From: Methylobacterium sp. PvR107
Lineage (GTDB): Bacteria; Pseudomonadota; Alphaproteobacteria; Rhizobiales; Beijerinckiaceae
DNA: 64,000 bases
Reading direction: 5' to 3'
Assembly: GCF_017833295.1 (NCBI RefSeq)
Contig: NZ_JAFIBW010000001.1
Span: 5,111,501-5,175,500 of the forward strand
The notes under the pieces are model-generated. The model ran no database searches. It saw only the letters and a list, made by a program, of their open reading frames with translations, and had not been told where the DNA came from. This document shows, in pieces, positions 8,726 through 17,592 of the stretch (position 1 is its first letter; the number at the start of each line of letters is the position of its first letter). Both the position numbers and the translations under genes were made by a program.

Positions 8726-9526
8726 TCAGCGGCGCGGTGCGGCCGCCGCCGAAGCCTCGGGTGCGGGGACCGCGTGACCTGCGGCAGCGAGCCCGTGGAG
8801 TCCCGCCGCGACGAGGGCGTTCGATGCGGTTTCGAGGCGCTCCTGCGCCAACGCCTGGAAATCCTGCCTGGGTAGCCCCGGCGGGATCGGCGGCAGGAAC
8901 TCGATCACCGCCAGACCCGGACGGCGCAGCAGGCTGTTGCGGGCCCAGAACAGGCCGGTGTTCAGTGCCACCGGCACGCATGGAACCTGCAGCGCCGTGT
9001 AAAGATGCGACAGGCCCTGCTTGTAGGCCGGGGCCGCCCCGACCGGGCGGCGGGTCCCCTCGGGGAAGATGATGAGCTGGCGCCCCTGCCGAATCGCCTC
9101 TCCGGCGGCGGCGTTCATGAGGCTCATGGCCCGGGTGCCCTTGGATCGGTCGATCGCCACCATGCCGCTGCGCGACAGGTACCAGCCGATCAGCGGGATG
9201 AGCAGCAGCTCCCGCTTCAGGATGTAGGTGAAGTCCGGCAGCACGGTGCAGAGAGCCAGGGTCTCCAGGGCCGACTGGTGCTTCGCCGCCACCAGCAGCG
9301 GCCCCGGCGGGATGTTGTCCAGCCCGCGGAACTCCACCCGGATGCCGGCGACCACGCGCAGCAGCCAGAGGGTGATCCGCCCCCAGGCGCGAGCCAGCCG
9401 CAGCACCGACCGGCCGGAGACCAGCATGGGCAGACCGCCGAGGGCGAGGACCGTCGTCACGGCGTAGAAGCAGATGTTGAAGGCGAGGGAGCGCAGGGCG
9501 AGCATCGGGAACCGTATCGTGGGCAT
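8726..9526 (-). CDS. plsC: 1-acyl-sn-glycerol-3-phosphate acyltransferase
   Basis: A 266-residue PlsC-type acyltransferase making phosphatidic acid at the inner membrane. The catalytic HX4D/E block appears as KHQSALET, followed by the substrate-binding YILKRELLLIPLIGWYL and the FPEGTRR motif. The late VPVALNTGLFW block also fits. One or two N-terminal membrane segments are present (residues 8-35 and 45-60). Replacement of the usual final D by E in the first block is normal for alphaproteobacterial members. The extra Ala/Pro-rich C-terminal tail is likely disordered. The symbol is used in the broad family sense, since several paralogues often exist. Confidence 0.9.
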   Translation of the reverse strand: MPTIRFPMLALRSLAFNICFYAVTTVLALGGLPMLVSGRSVLRLARAWGRITLWLLRVVAGIRVEFRGLDNIPPGPLLVAAKHQSALETLALCTVLPDFTYILKRELLLIPLIGWYLSRSGMVAIDRSKGTRAMSLMNAAAGEAIRQGRQLIIFPEGTRRPVGAAPAYKQGLSHLYTALQVPCVPVALNTGLFWARNSLLRRPGLAVIEFLPPIPPGLPRQDFQALAQERLETASNALVAAGLHGLAAAGHAVPAPEASAAAAPRR

Positions 9527-9578
9527 CCCCTGTAGCGCGCCCGCCCGTCCGGGGCCAAGGGCGGCGTCGCCGGGCTGT

Positions 9579-10097
9579 TCAGGCGCCCTCGGTCCAGCGG
9601 CGGTCTCTGGTGAGGCCGGCGCCCCGCCCAGCCACGAGCCAGTAGACCAGCCCCGCGCTCGCCCCGACGACGAAGAGGATCAGCGTCAGGCGCGCCTCAG
9701 CGGCCAGAAGGCCGGCATCGCGCGCAACGCCCCCCGCCCGGACGGCGCCGCGGGTCAGCCAGGGGAGGGCGGCGGTCAACAGGCCGCAGCCGGCGCCGTA
9801 CCACACCAGGCCGCGTCGCCCGAGGACCTCGCCGCCGAGGCCGATCAGGGCCGGCGGCACGAACAGCAGGACGAACAGCGCCTTGGCGAGGCCGGCGACG
9901 AACAGAACCACCCCTTCCGGCGGCAGCCCGGCCGACAGGTCCGACAGGGCCATGTCGAGGCCGGCCAGTGCCCCGCCGGTCAGCCAGGCCTGGGCGGCCG
10001 GATCGACCAGCAGAGCCAGGATCAGCACGGCGAAGCCCGCCGGGACGGCGAGCAGGAGGGCGAAGGCCCCGAGGATCAGGCGGCCGAGGAGGTGCAT
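9579..10097 (-). CDS. Multi-spanning hypothetical membrane protein
   Basis: A 172-residue, strongly hydrophobic protein with about four predicted membrane segments: LILGAFALLLAVPAGFAVLI, GVVLFVAGLAKALFVLLFV, LVWYGAGCGLLTAALPWL and LILFVVGASAGLVYWLVAG. The short polar C-terminus is RGAGLTRDRRWTEGA. No family or catalytic motif is recognised. It is followed in the same direction by plsC with a small gap, so membrane-lipid context is possible but unproven. Confidence 0.65.
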   Translation of the reverse strand: MHLLGRLILGAFALLLAVPAGFAVLILALLVDPAAQAWLTGGALAGLDMALSDLSAGLPPEGVVLFVAGLAKALFVLLFVPPALIGLGGEVLGRRGLVWYGAGCGLLTAALPWLTRGAVRAGGVARDAGLLAAEARLTLILFVVGASAGLVYWLVAGRGAGLTRDRRWTEGA

Positions 10098-10138
10098 GCC
10101 GGACAGCCTCTACACCGGGCGCACCCGCCCGTCGCGCG

Positions 10139-10175
10139 AAAGCCCGCCCGATCCTCGCAGGATCGGGCGGGCTTT
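10139..10175 (-). terminator. Intrinsic terminator of the RND efflux operon
   Basis: A perfect inverted repeat (AAAGCCCGCCCGATCC with its complement around TCGC) starts 20 bases after the permease stop. It is flanked by A and T runs, so it could work in both directions. Confidence 0.85.
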
Positions 10176-10193
10176 CCGGAGCGACGCGGCGCG

Positions 10194-13100
10194 TCAGCCG
10201 TGGGCGGGCGCAGCGTCGCCGTGGTCGCCGTGGCTGTGCTTCTTCCGGAACCGGCCGAGCCAGATCGAGAGGTGCCGGATCACCACGTAGAAGACCGGCG
10301 TCAGGAACAGGCCGAAGAAGGTCGCGCCGATCATCCCGAAGAACACCGCGGTGCCGAGCGCCTGACGCATCTCGGCGCCGGGGCCGGTGGCGATGACCAG
10401 CGGCAGCGTGCCGAGGATGAACGCGAAGGCGGTCATCAGGATCGGGCGCAGGCGCAGGCGGCAGGCTTCCACCGCCGCGTCGACCGGGCCCAGATGTTCC
10501 CGCTGCTCGATGTCGTGCGCGAATTCCACGATCAGGATCGCGTTCTTGGCAGCCAAGCCGATGAGCACGATGAGGCCGATCTGGGTCAGGATGTTGTTGT
10601 CCTGACCGCGGAACTGCACGCCTGCGAGCGCCGCGAGCACGCCGGTCGGCACCACCAGCAGGATCGCGAGCGGCAGGGCCCAGGATTCGTACTGCGCGGC
10701 CAGCACGAGGAAGACCAGAAGCACGCCCAGGGCGAAGACCGCGCCCGCCGTGCCGCTCGCCGCCTTCTGCTGATAGGCGATCTCGGTCCAGTCGTACGAA
10801 TAGCCTTCGGGCAGGTTCTTCTTGGCAATTTCCTCCATGGCGTCGAGCGCCTGACCGGTCGAGATGCCGGGCTTGGCCACGCCCTGCACCGGGACCGAGT
10901 AGTACAGGTTGAACCGCTGCACGATCTGCGGCCCCGTCACGTCGCGGACCGAAGCGAGCGTGCCCATGGGCACCAGCGCGCCGGTGGAAGAGCGCACCTT
11001 GATCTGGGAGATGTCCTGGATCGACGTGCGGAAGGCGGCGTCGCCCTGCAGGCGCACCTGATAGATGCGACCCAGGGTGTTGAAGTCGTTGACGTACGTG
11101 CCGCCGAGATCCGCCTGGACCGATGAGAACACGTTGGCGAGCGGCACGTTCAGCATCCGCGCGATGGTGCGGTCGATGTCGAGGAAGAGCTGCGGCGTCG
11201 AATTGTCGAAGGTCGTGAAGACGCGCTGCACGTCGGAACTATGGTTCGCCTGACCGATCACCGCGCCGGCCGCGGCCATCAGCGGGCCGATCTCCGACGA
11301 TTGCCGGCTCTCGATCTGCATCTTGAAGCCGCCACCGCTGCCGAGACCCCGGACGGGCGGCGGCGGGATCACGATCACCCGGGCCTCCTGGATGTCCGAG
11401 GTAGCCTTCAGCACGTCGCCGGTGATGACGGCGGCACTCCGACCGACTTTCGCGCGCTCCTTCGCCCCCTTGAGGGTCAGGAACATCACGCCGGCATTGG
11501 TGGTGTTGGTGAAGGTCGCGCCGTCGAAGCCCGCGATGATGACCGCGTTGGCCACGCCGTCGACCGTACGGGCCTGCTTGGCGGCGCGCAGGATCACGTC
11601 CGTCGTGCGGTCGAGGGACGCGCCGGAGGGGAGCTGGACCACGCCGATCAGGTAGCCCTGGTCCTGGTCCGGGATGAAGCCCGTCGGCGTCGTCTGCGCG
11701 AGGTGGAGCGTGCCGGCAATCACCGCGGCGTAGATCAGCAGCATCACGCCCAAGCCGACGATCCCGCCGGTCAGGACGCGAATGGTCCGGCCATAGGCAT
11801 TCGAGGTCGCGTCGAACGCGCGGTTGAAGCCGTTGGCCAGCCAAGCCACGAACCGCGTCAGGAAGAATTTCGGCTCCTTGCGGGCGTGGTGCGGCACCAG
11901 CAGCAGCTTGCAGAGCGCCGGCGACAGGGTCAGCGAGTTGAAGGCCGAGATCAGCGTCGAGGCCGCGATGGTCAGCGCGAACTGCTTGTAGAACTGGCCC
12001 GAGATTCCCGGGATGAACGCGGTCGGCACGAACACCGCCGCGAGCACCAGCGCGATGGCGATGACCGCACCGCCGACCTCGTCCATGGTCTTGTGCGCGG
12101 CATCGCCCGGCGACAGGCCCTCGGCCATGTTGCGCTCGACATTCTCCACCACCACGATCGCGTCGTCGACCACGATGCCGATGGCGAGCACCAGCCCGAA
12201 CAGGGTCAGGTTGTTGAGCGAGAAGCCGAAGGCCGCCATCGCCGCGAAGGTGCCGATCAGCGACACGGGAATCGCGATCACCGGGATCAGCGCGGTCCGC
12301 CAGCTCTGCAGGAACACCAGCACCACGATGACGACGAGGCCGACCGCCTCGAACAGCGTCTTGTAGACCTCCTGGATCGATTCCTCGATGAACTCGGTCG
12401 GGTTGTAGGCGATGCGGTACTCGACATCCGGCGGGAAGTTCTTCTTGACCGTCTCCATCACCTTCTTGACCGACGCCGCCGCGTCGAGGGCATTGGTGCC
12501 CGGCCGCTGGAACGCGCCGATGCCGACCGCCGGCGTGTCGTTGAGGTAGGAATTGGTCGTGTAGTCCTTCTGGCCCATCTCCACGCGGGCGATATCCTTC
12601 ACCCGGACAAGGCGCCCGTCCTGCGCCTTGATGATCACCTCGGCGAACTGCTCGGGCGTCTTGAACCGCGCCTGCGACTGCACGACGAGCTGGAACGCCT
12701 CGCTCTTGGCCGCGGGCGGGCCATTCAGCTGGCCGGCCGCGACCTGCACGTTCTGCTCCTGCAGCGCCGTGGTGACGTCGGTGACCGAGAGGCCGTAGGC
12801 GGCGAGCTTGTTCGGGTCGACCCAGATCCGCTCGGCGTATTCGTTGCCGCCGAAGATCGTGATGTCGCCGACGCCGTCGAGGCGCAGCAGCTCGTCGCGG
12901 ATGTTCAGGTAGATGTAGTTCGCGAGGTAGTTCTGGTCGTAGGTCTTGTTCGGCGAGAGCAGGTGGACGACCAGCATCAGGTCGGGCGAGGCCTTGCGCA
13001 CGGTGACGCCGAGGTTGCGCACGTCCGGCGGCAGGCGGGGCTGGGCCACCGAGAGCCGGTTCTGCACCAGCACGTTGGCGATATCGAGGTTAGTGCCGAC

Positions 13101-13391
13101 CTTGAAGGTTACGGTCAGCAGCATGTTGCCGTCGTTGGTCGACAACGACGTCATGTACAGCATGTTGTCGACGCCGTTGACCTCCTGCTCGATCGGCGTC
13201 GCGATCGTGGCGGCGACGGTCTCGGCGTTGGCGCCCGGGTAGGAGGCGCGCACGGTCACGGTCGGCGGTACGATCTCGGGGTACTGCGAGACCGGCAGGC
13301 TCTCGTAGGCCACGAAGCCGAGGATCAGGAACACGATCGACGTGACGGACGCGAAGATCGGCCTGTCGACGAAGAAATGGGCGAAACGCAT
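10194..13391 (-). CDS. RND multidrug efflux permease (HAE1 family)
   Basis: A 1065-residue AcrB/MexB-type inner-membrane proton-drug antiporter, the standard size for the hydrophobe/amphiphile efflux-1 family. It shows the duplicated plan: a first membrane helix (FFVDRPIFASVTSIVFLILG), a large porter loop, a cluster of six helices with ALVLAIGIVVDDAIVVVENVER carrying the paired proton-relay aspartates, a second porter loop, and a final helix cluster. The tail is His/Asp-rich (KKHSHGDHGDAAPAHG), which is unusual and could be a weak metal-binding extension. It forms an operon with the upstream membrane-fusion protein, 107 bases away. No outer-membrane channel gene is present, so a TolC-like protein encoded elsewhere must serve. 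Confidence 0.97.
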   Translation of the reverse strand: MRFAHFFVDRPIFASVTSIVFLILGFVAYESLPVSQYPEIVPPTVTVRASYPGANAETVAATIATPIEQEVNGVDNMLYMTSLSTNDGNMLLTVTFKVGTNLDIANVLVQNRLSVAQPRLPPDVRNLGVTVRKASPDLMLVVHLLSPNKTYDQNYLANYIYLNIRDELLRLDGVGDITIFGGNEYAERIWVDPNKLAAYGLSVTDVTTALQEQNVQVAAGQLNGPPAAKSEAFQLVVQSQARFKTPEQFAEVIIKAQDGRLVRVKDIARVEMGQKDYTTNSYLNDTPAVGIGAFQRPGTNALDAAASVKKVMETVKKNFPPDVEYRIAYNPTEFIEESIQEVYKTLFEAVGLVVIVVLVFLQSWRTALIPVIAIPVSLIGTFAAMAAFGFSLNNLTLFGLVLAIGIVVDDAIVVVENVERNMAEGLSPGDAAHKTMDEVGGAVIAIALVLAAVFVPTAFIPGISGQFYKQFALTIAASTLISAFNSLTLSPALCKLLLVPHHARKEPKFFLTRFVAWLANGFNRAFDATSNAYGRTIRVLTGGIVGLGVMLLIYAAVIAGTLHLAQTTPTGFIPDQDQGYLIGVVQLPSGASLDRTTDVILRAAKQARTVDGVANAVIIAGFDGATFTNTTNAGVMFLTLKGAKERAKVGRSAAVITGDVLKATSDIQEARVIVIPPPPVRGLGSGGGFKMQIESRQSSEIGPLMAAAGAVIGQANHSSDVQRVFTTFDNSTPQLFLDIDRTIARMLNVPLANVFSSVQADLGGTYVNDFNTLGRIYQVRLQGDAAFRTSIQDISQIKVRSSTGALVPMGTLASVRDVTGPQIVQRFNLYYSVPVQGVAKPGISTGQALDAMEEIAKKNLPEGYSYDWTEIAYQQKAASGTAGAVFALGVLLVFLVLAAQYESWALPLAILLVVPTGVLAALAGVQFRGQDNNILTQIGLIVLIGLAAKNAILIVEFAHDIEQREHLGPVDAAVEACRLRLRPILMTAFAFILGTLPLVIATGPGAEMRQALGTAVFFGMIGATFFGLFLTPVFYVVIRHLSIWLGRFRKKHSHGDHGDAAPAHG

Positions 13392-13498
13392 CGGTCAAAC
13401 CTCTGAGGCCCGCCGGTCTCCCGGCCGGGGCCCTGCGTCGTCGGTGCGGGGCGCGCCGTTCAGCGCGCACGAAGGCAGTCGTATCGAGCCGGTCCGGC

Positions 13499-14653
13499 TC
13501 ACGTCTTGCTCGGGGGCAGCTCGATCGTGTCGGGGGCCACCTTCGCGCCCGGCCGCACCCGCGAGAGGCCATTGACCACGACGGTCTCGTCGCCCTTCAG
13601 CCCGGACTGGATCACCCGGTAGCCGTCGACCTTGGGTCCCAGCACCACATCCTTCTGCTGGATCACGTTGTCGGGGCCGACGATGTAGACGATCCGCTTG
13701 TCCTGGTTCGCCGCCACCGCTTCGTCGGGAATCATCACGCCCTGGAACGGCTTGGTCGCCGGCATTGCGACGATGCCGAACAGGCCGGGCTTGATGAACA
13801 GGTCGCCGTTCGGGACGGTGGCGCGCAACAGGATCGTGCCGGTGGCGTTGTCGACGCGGTTGTCGACGAAGTCGAGCGTACCCTTGCGGGTCGGCTTCGG
13901 CTCACCGGAGAGGGCGATCAGGATCGGCACGCCCTTGCCCTGCTGGGTCTGCCCCATGCCGATGCCGAGGCTGCTCTGGTACTTCAGGAACGATTTCTCG
14001 TCGACGGTGAAGCTGAAATAGATCGGGTCGAGCGACACAATCGTGGTCAGCATCGTCTGGTCGGCACTGACGATGTTGCCCTCGGTGACGAGACGCCGGC
14101 TGATCCGGCCGTTGATCGGCGCCTTCACCTCGCTGAAGTCGAAATTCAGCTGGGCGTTGTTGAGGGCGGCCTGGGCGCTGTCGACATCGGCCTGCGCAGT
14201 CTGCGAAGCCTGCCGGCGCTGGTCGGTGACCTGCTCGGAGATGTTGCCGCTGCGCGACAGGGTCTGCGCGCGCTCCAGATCGGTCTGCGAGAAGGATTGC
14301 CGAGCCTTTGCTGAGGCCAGCGCCGCCTGGGCCTGCTCCAGCGCCGCCTTGTAGGGGCGGCGGTCGATGACGAACAGGAGATCGCCCTTCTTCACGGTCT
14401 GGCCGTCCGTGAAGTTGATCTTCTCCAGATACCCGGTGACGCGGGCGCGGACCTCGACGAAGTCGATCGGGTCGAACCGGCCGGTATATTGATCCTGTTC
14501 GACGATCTGGCGCACGACCGGCTTCGCCACGGTCACCTTGGGGGGCGGACCGCCCGGGGCCTGAGCCTGCGCCGGCGTCGCGAGGGGCCCCGCCGCCACG
14601 CCGGCGGCCAGTCCTGACAGTACGGTGAGAAGGCTGAAAAGCCGGCTGCGCAT
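13499..14653 (-). CDS. RND efflux periplasmic adaptor (membrane fusion protein)
   Basis: A 384-residue AcrA/MexA-type adaptor. It has a cleavable-looking signal (LFSLLTVLSGLAAGVAAGPL ending ATPAQAQA), a lipoyl half-motif VRARVTGYLEKINFTDGQ, and a long coiled-coil hairpin rich in Ala/Gln at about residues 100-175. The second lipoyl half is EVKAPINGRISRRLVTEGN, and beta-barrel and membrane-proximal domains follow. There is no clear lipobox cysteine, so it is probably periplasmic and not lipid-anchored. The start at ATG 14653 follows CAGGACC; longer in-frame options lack a signal peptide. It bridges the permease to an outer-membrane channel. A 16-base palindrome lies about 100 bases upstream. 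Confidence 0.95.
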   Translation of the reverse strand: MRSRLFSLLTVLSGLAAGVAAGPLATPAQAQAPGGPPPKVTVAKPVVRQIVEQDQYTGRFDPIDFVEVRARVTGYLEKINFTDGQTVKKGDLLFVIDRRPYKAALEQAQAALASAKARQSFSQTDLERAQTLSRSGNISEQVTDQRRQASQTAQADVDSAQAALNNAQLNFDFSEVKAPINGRISRRLVTEGNIVSADQTMLTTIVSLDPIYFSFTVDEKSFLKYQSSLGIGMGQTQQGKGVPILIALSGEPKPTRKGTLDFVDNRVDNATGTILLRATVPNGDLFIKPGLFGIVAMPATKPFQGVMIPDEAVAANQDKRIVYIVGPDNVIQQKDVVLGPKVDGYRVIQSGLKGDETVVVNGLSRVRPGAKVAPDTIELPPSKT

Positions 14654-14749
14654 CGGGTCCTGCTGTCGGTTGGCCGACCCATCGGTCGCGCCGAGCGTGA
14701 CGATTGTTCCGCCGCTGGGGCGCCCTAACCCGCACGAAACGATGTTGCT

Positions 14750-14765
14750 TGTGCGCGAGCGCACA
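14750..14765. promoter_or_regulatory. Palindrome upstream of the efflux operon, candidate operator
   Basis: TGTGCGC-GA-GCGCACA is a perfect 7+2+7 palindrome, 97 bases upstream of the adaptor start and between it and the convergent end of the rhodanese gene. TetR- or MarR-type repressors of RND pumps often bind such sites, but no regulator gene is adjacent, so the assignment is inference. Confidence 0.4.
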
Positions 14766-14798
14766 TCACAGGGCCGTGACCCGGATTGTTCCGGCACG

Positions 14799-15134
14799 CT
14801 ATTCGATCGTTTCGCCGGCGCCGTACCAATCCTTGAAGCCGCCCTTGTAGTGCTCGGTGATCGCGACGCCGTCATTCTGCGCCGCCATGAGCGCGTGAAC
14901 CGAGCGCACCCCGGACGCGCAGGAGAAGACGGGTCGCCGCCCATCGTCGGCGATCAGTGCGGCCACGGCCTGCGGATCGAAGCTGGAGAGCGGATGCGAG
15001 ACGGCGCCCGGGATGTGTCCGGCCTCGTATTCGTGCGGCTCGCGCACATCGATCACCAGCATCGAGCCCTCGCTCAGCCCGCGCTTGATCGCTTCGCGAT
15101 CGAGGTCGACCACCTGCATCGGCAGGATCTCCAT
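14799..15134 (-). CDS. Rhodanese-like domain protein
   Basis: A 111-residue single-domain rhodanese. It shows LVIDVREPHEYEAGHIPGA (the family's CH2-A-like motif) and FSCASGVRS carrying the active-site cysteine in a six-residue loop, followed by the C-terminal GGFKDWYGAG motif. Single-domain rhodaneses transfer sulfane sulfur or act as thiol sensors in the cytoplasm. No signal peptide is present. The gene stands alone; the glycosyltransferase gene upstream is about 100 bases away on the same strand. Confidence 0.9.
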   Translation of the reverse strand: MEILPMQVVDLDREAIKRGLSEGSMLVIDVREPHEYEAGHIPGAVSHPLSSFDPQAVAALIADDGRRPVFSCASGVRSVHALMAAQNDGVAITEHYKGGFKDWYGAGETIE

Positions 15135-15230
15135 TCCGCCCGGTCTCCGCGTGATCTGCGGACTGACGCTTTTCCTTATTCGTCAGGGTAGGAAGGCGCA
15201 ACTCGGAGGTCTGTCGCCGCGCGGCGGCGG

Positions 15231-16520
15231 TCAGAGCGCGGCGAGTGTCGGTCCCACGGCTTCGAAATGGGCGGTCCAGTCCGGCGGCAGGTAGCCGTCG
15301 AGACGCCCGGCCAGCTCCGCCCGCAGCGGCGAGCCCGGGCGCGCCAGAGCCTCGATGGCCGCCAGCCAGCCCGGCCCGTCCAGCGGGTCGCGAAACAGCG
15401 CGAAGCCTTCGGCGATCTCGCGATGGACGCGGATGTCGGACGCGACCACCGGAAGGCCGGAGGCCGCGGCCTCGACCACCGGGATACCGTAGCCTTCGGT
15501 GAACGAGGGCATCAGCAGCGCGGTTGAGCTGCGCATCAGCGCGGCGAGACCATGCGTCGAGAGCCCGGTGACCTCGATCACGTGCGCCTGCACGCCGGGG
15601 CACCGCTCCAGCATGTCGATGGCGCTCTCGGCCTCCCAGCCGCGCCGCCCGACCACGACGAGGCGGGGCGTTGCGGCGCCGAGGCGTTCGGCCAGCTGCC
15701 GCCAGACCTGGAACAGGAGGAGGTGGTTCTTGCGCGATTCGATCGTGCCGCAGACCAGGAAGGTGGGGCGATCGGCCCGAAACCGGGGACCGGTCCGACC
15801 GAAGGCGGCCTCGACCCCGAGATGGCCGACCGCCAGGGGTGGTCGCCCGAACCCCTCGGCCGCGAGGAAATCGAGGGTGCGTTCGCCGGTATCGATCGAG
15901 TTCACCAGGATCGCGGCAGCGTGGCGGCCGACGGTGCGCATCCGCGCCCGGTGGCGGTCGGCCTCGCCGGCCCGGCCGTATTCCGGGTGGGTGATCGGGA
16001 TGAGGTCGTGGACGAAGAAGGCCGCGCGGATATCCGGGCGGGTGTAGAGCCAATCGAACCGGCGCGGGTTGTCGAGGCGCAGGTGGGAGGTGTGGAGATA
16101 GAGGGTGCCGTGCGGCAGGGCCGCGACCGGGCGGCTGCGCATCGCGATGTCGGCGGTGGTGCGCGCCTGGATGCGGCGGCGTTCGGCGGCGGCGATCCGC
16201 GTGCCGGGCACCTGCGCCGTCGGACCGGCCGCCGCATGCGGATCGCCGCAACGCGCCGCCAGCCGCCGGTAGACCGGATCCGAGGCAGAATCCCGGTCCT
16301 CGACCCAGCCGGCGGCCACGGCCTCGACGATGGCGAGCGCCTGTTTGCGGTCGAGGACGCGCGGTCCGAGTCCCGTCGAAACGACGCCGAAACCGGGCCC
16401 CGACCGATCGAGAAAGGCGCGTGCGTAGGCGAGGTCGACGCGATCGATCCCGGAAGGGCTCGCATGACGCAGGCGCGTGACGAGGCGGGTGAGATCGAAG
16501 GCGATCGGTCGGTGCGTCAT
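15231..16520 (-). CDS. Glycosyltransferase, GT-B fold (GT4-like)
   Basis: A 429-residue GT-B glycosyltransferase. The C-terminal Rossmann domain has FLVCGTIESRKNHLLLFQVW, then LVVVGRRGWEAE. It also has the acceptor/donor loop LLMPSFTEGYGIPVVEAAASG, which carries the EX7E-type glutamates of the GT4 family. The N-terminal half has the family's GIDRVDLAYARAFL and AAFFVHDLIPITHPEY motifs, typical of group-1 transferases acting on polysaccharides. Sugar donor and acceptor are unknown. No other polysaccharide genes are next to it; the cellulose operon is 20 kb away beyond the island. Confidence 0.88.
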   Translation of the reverse strand: MTHRPIAFDLTRLVTRLRHASPSGIDRVDLAYARAFLDRSGPGFGVVSTGLGPRVLDRKQALAIVEAVAAGWVEDRDSASDPVYRRLAARCGDPHAAAGPTAQVPGTRIAAAERRRIQARTTADIAMRSRPVAALPHGTLYLHTSHLRLDNPRRFDWLYTRPDIRAAFFVHDLIPITHPEYGRAGEADRHRARMRTVGRHAAAILVNSIDTGERTLDFLAAEGFGRPPLAVGHLGVEAAFGRTGPRFRADRPTFLVCGTIESRKNHLLLFQVWRQLAERLGAATPRLVVVGRRGWEAESAIDMLERCPGVQAHVIEVTGLSTHGLAALMRSSTALLMPSFTEGYGIPVVEAAASGLPVVASDIRVHREIAEGFALFRDPLDGPGWLAAIEALARPGSPLRAELAGRLDGYLPPDWTAHFEAVGPTLAAL

Positions 16521-16662
16521 GATCCTCGAGCGGAAAGGGGGGAATGGCGAACCCCGTAACGGCCCGGAGCAGCGAGAGCCAGAGCCTCGGACACGAAGGT
16601 GACCGTCGAAGGGGTTGCACCGGGCGAGTGTGAAGGCTAAGAGCGCCGGGCCTTCGCGGCGT

Positions 16663-16740
16663 CGGAGTGTAGCGCAGCCCGGTTAGCGCACTAGTCTGGG
16701 GGACTAGGGGTCGTGGGTTCGAATCCCGCCACTCCGACCA
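16663..16740 (+). tRNA. tRNA-Pro (anticodon GGG)
   Basis: A complete cloverleaf of 78 bases including an encoded CCA. The acceptor stem is CGGAGTG/CACTCCG, the D-arm GCGC/GCGC, the anticodon stem CTAGT/ACTAG with loop CTGGGGG (anticodon GGG), and the T-arm GTGGG-TTCGAAT-CCCGC. The gene marks the left end of the accessory island, as tRNA genes often do. Confidence 0.96.
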
Positions 16741-16742
16741 TT

Positions 16743-16767
16743 AAAGCCCTTGATCTACAAGGGTTTT
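16743..16767 (+). terminator. Terminator-like hairpin after tRNA-Pro
   Basis: A hairpin with stem AAGCCCTTG/CAAGGGTTT (one G-T pair) and loop ATCTA, followed by a short T run, begins three bases after the tRNA. Confidence 0.65.
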
Positions 16768-16924
16768 GCCGCCGAGAGCATCACATCAGCCAGTAAGCCG
16801 ATGCGGAACGGAGGGTGCACGTGGGGACCTTGGGTCGCCAAATCCACCCACGGAATCCCCCACGGTCTGTTCTGGGTTGGTACACATTGCGATCCTTCTG
16901 GCGCATCCGGTGAAGGGTGAGGCC

Positions 16925-17134
16925 ATGGCCGATCTCGCGAACAGCAACTTCGCGCCTCACGGCCCCGAGGTGCAGCGCATGATACAGCGCCTTGAGGGCT
17001 TCGCTGATGGGCTCGGCCTGGATAAAGCCCTCACGCGGCAGATCGCCGAACAGGTCCTCGCCGACATGCCGATGCGCACGGACGACGAGCGGCTGATGGA
17101 GGCGCGGGCCCGGATGATCGTGGCGTCTGCATAA
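16925..17134 (+). CDS. Small hypothetical protein
   Basis: A 69-residue polar, helical protein beginning MADLANSNFAPHGPEVQRM and ending in MRTDDERLMEARARMIVASA. A weak GGTGAGG precedes the ATG; a longer in-frame start at 16766 lacks protein-like sequence. No family is recognised. It is the first of four tightly packed small genes (to 17819), so they are probably co-transcribed. Confidence 0.5.
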   Translation: MADLANSNFAPHGPEVQRMIQRLEGFADGLGLDKALTRQIAEQVLADMPMRTDDERLMEARARMIVASA

Positions 17135-17136
17135 CT

Positions 17137-17343
17137 ATGAGCGACGAAGCCGACGCGGTCCTCGAAGCCGTCGAGGCGCTGAGTGCGAGCGGACGCATCG
17201 TCGAGCCGTGGGCTGAAGACGTCATGCTCTGGCTTGTGGATGCCGAGCTTTGGCTGGTCGACGGCGAAGTGCTGACCGACAGCGACCTTTTGGCTTTGGC
17301 TATCCGATTGGGACTGATGGACTCGCCTGGAGGCCTACAATAG
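17137..17343 (+). CDS. Small acidic hypothetical protein
   Basis: A 68-residue acidic protein. It contains the near-repeat MLWLVDAELWLVDGE and ends LALAIRLGLMDSPGGLQ. It starts two bases after the preceding stop. The C-terminal part resembles the end of the 22503-22742 protein (DVIRFAVSRGLIADG), suggesting a shared small-protein family of unknown role. Confidence 0.5.
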   Translation: MSDEADAVLEAVEALSASGRIVEPWAEDVMLWLVDAELWLVDGEVLTDSDLLALAIRLGLMDSPGGLQ

Positions 17344-17352
17344 CCGAGGGCC

Positions 17353-17592
17353 ATGCCCTCAGAACCGACCGCGCCGATTCGCGGCCGTCACCTCGAAGCC
17401 TTGCGCGCTGTCGCCGAGAACCCAGGCGGCCTCCGGCACGACGCCTATCCGACTGTGATGCCGGTGCTTCAGGAGCTCGGCTACGTCGAGGAGCGCGCGA
17501 CCCGTGGTAGGACCGGCCGGCGCGCGTGGCACCTGACACGGACTGGCCGCGAGCTGCTGATCGTGCTCGGGATTCCAGCGAGCGCCGAGTGA
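17353..17592 (+). CDS. Small protein with winged-helix-like pattern
   Basis: A 79-residue protein with the sequence plan of a compact winged helix: a first helix (GRHLEALRAVAENPGGL), a second region ending in TVMPVLQELGYVEER, and a beta wing (GRTGRRAWHLTRTGRELL). MarR- and PadR-like phage regulators look similar, so DNA binding is a reasonable guess. It overlaps the next gene by four bases (GTGA), implying translational coupling. Confidence 0.55.
   Translation: MPSEPTAPIRGRHLEALRAVAENPGGLRHDAYPTVMPVLQELGYVEERATRGRTGRRAWHLTRTGRELLIVLGIPASAE

Noticed and set aside
11241-13406. A 721-codon plus-strand open frame opposite the RND permease
   Set aside because: An antisense shadow rich in Arg/His/Asp/Val, without recognisable domains; the permease is unmistakable.
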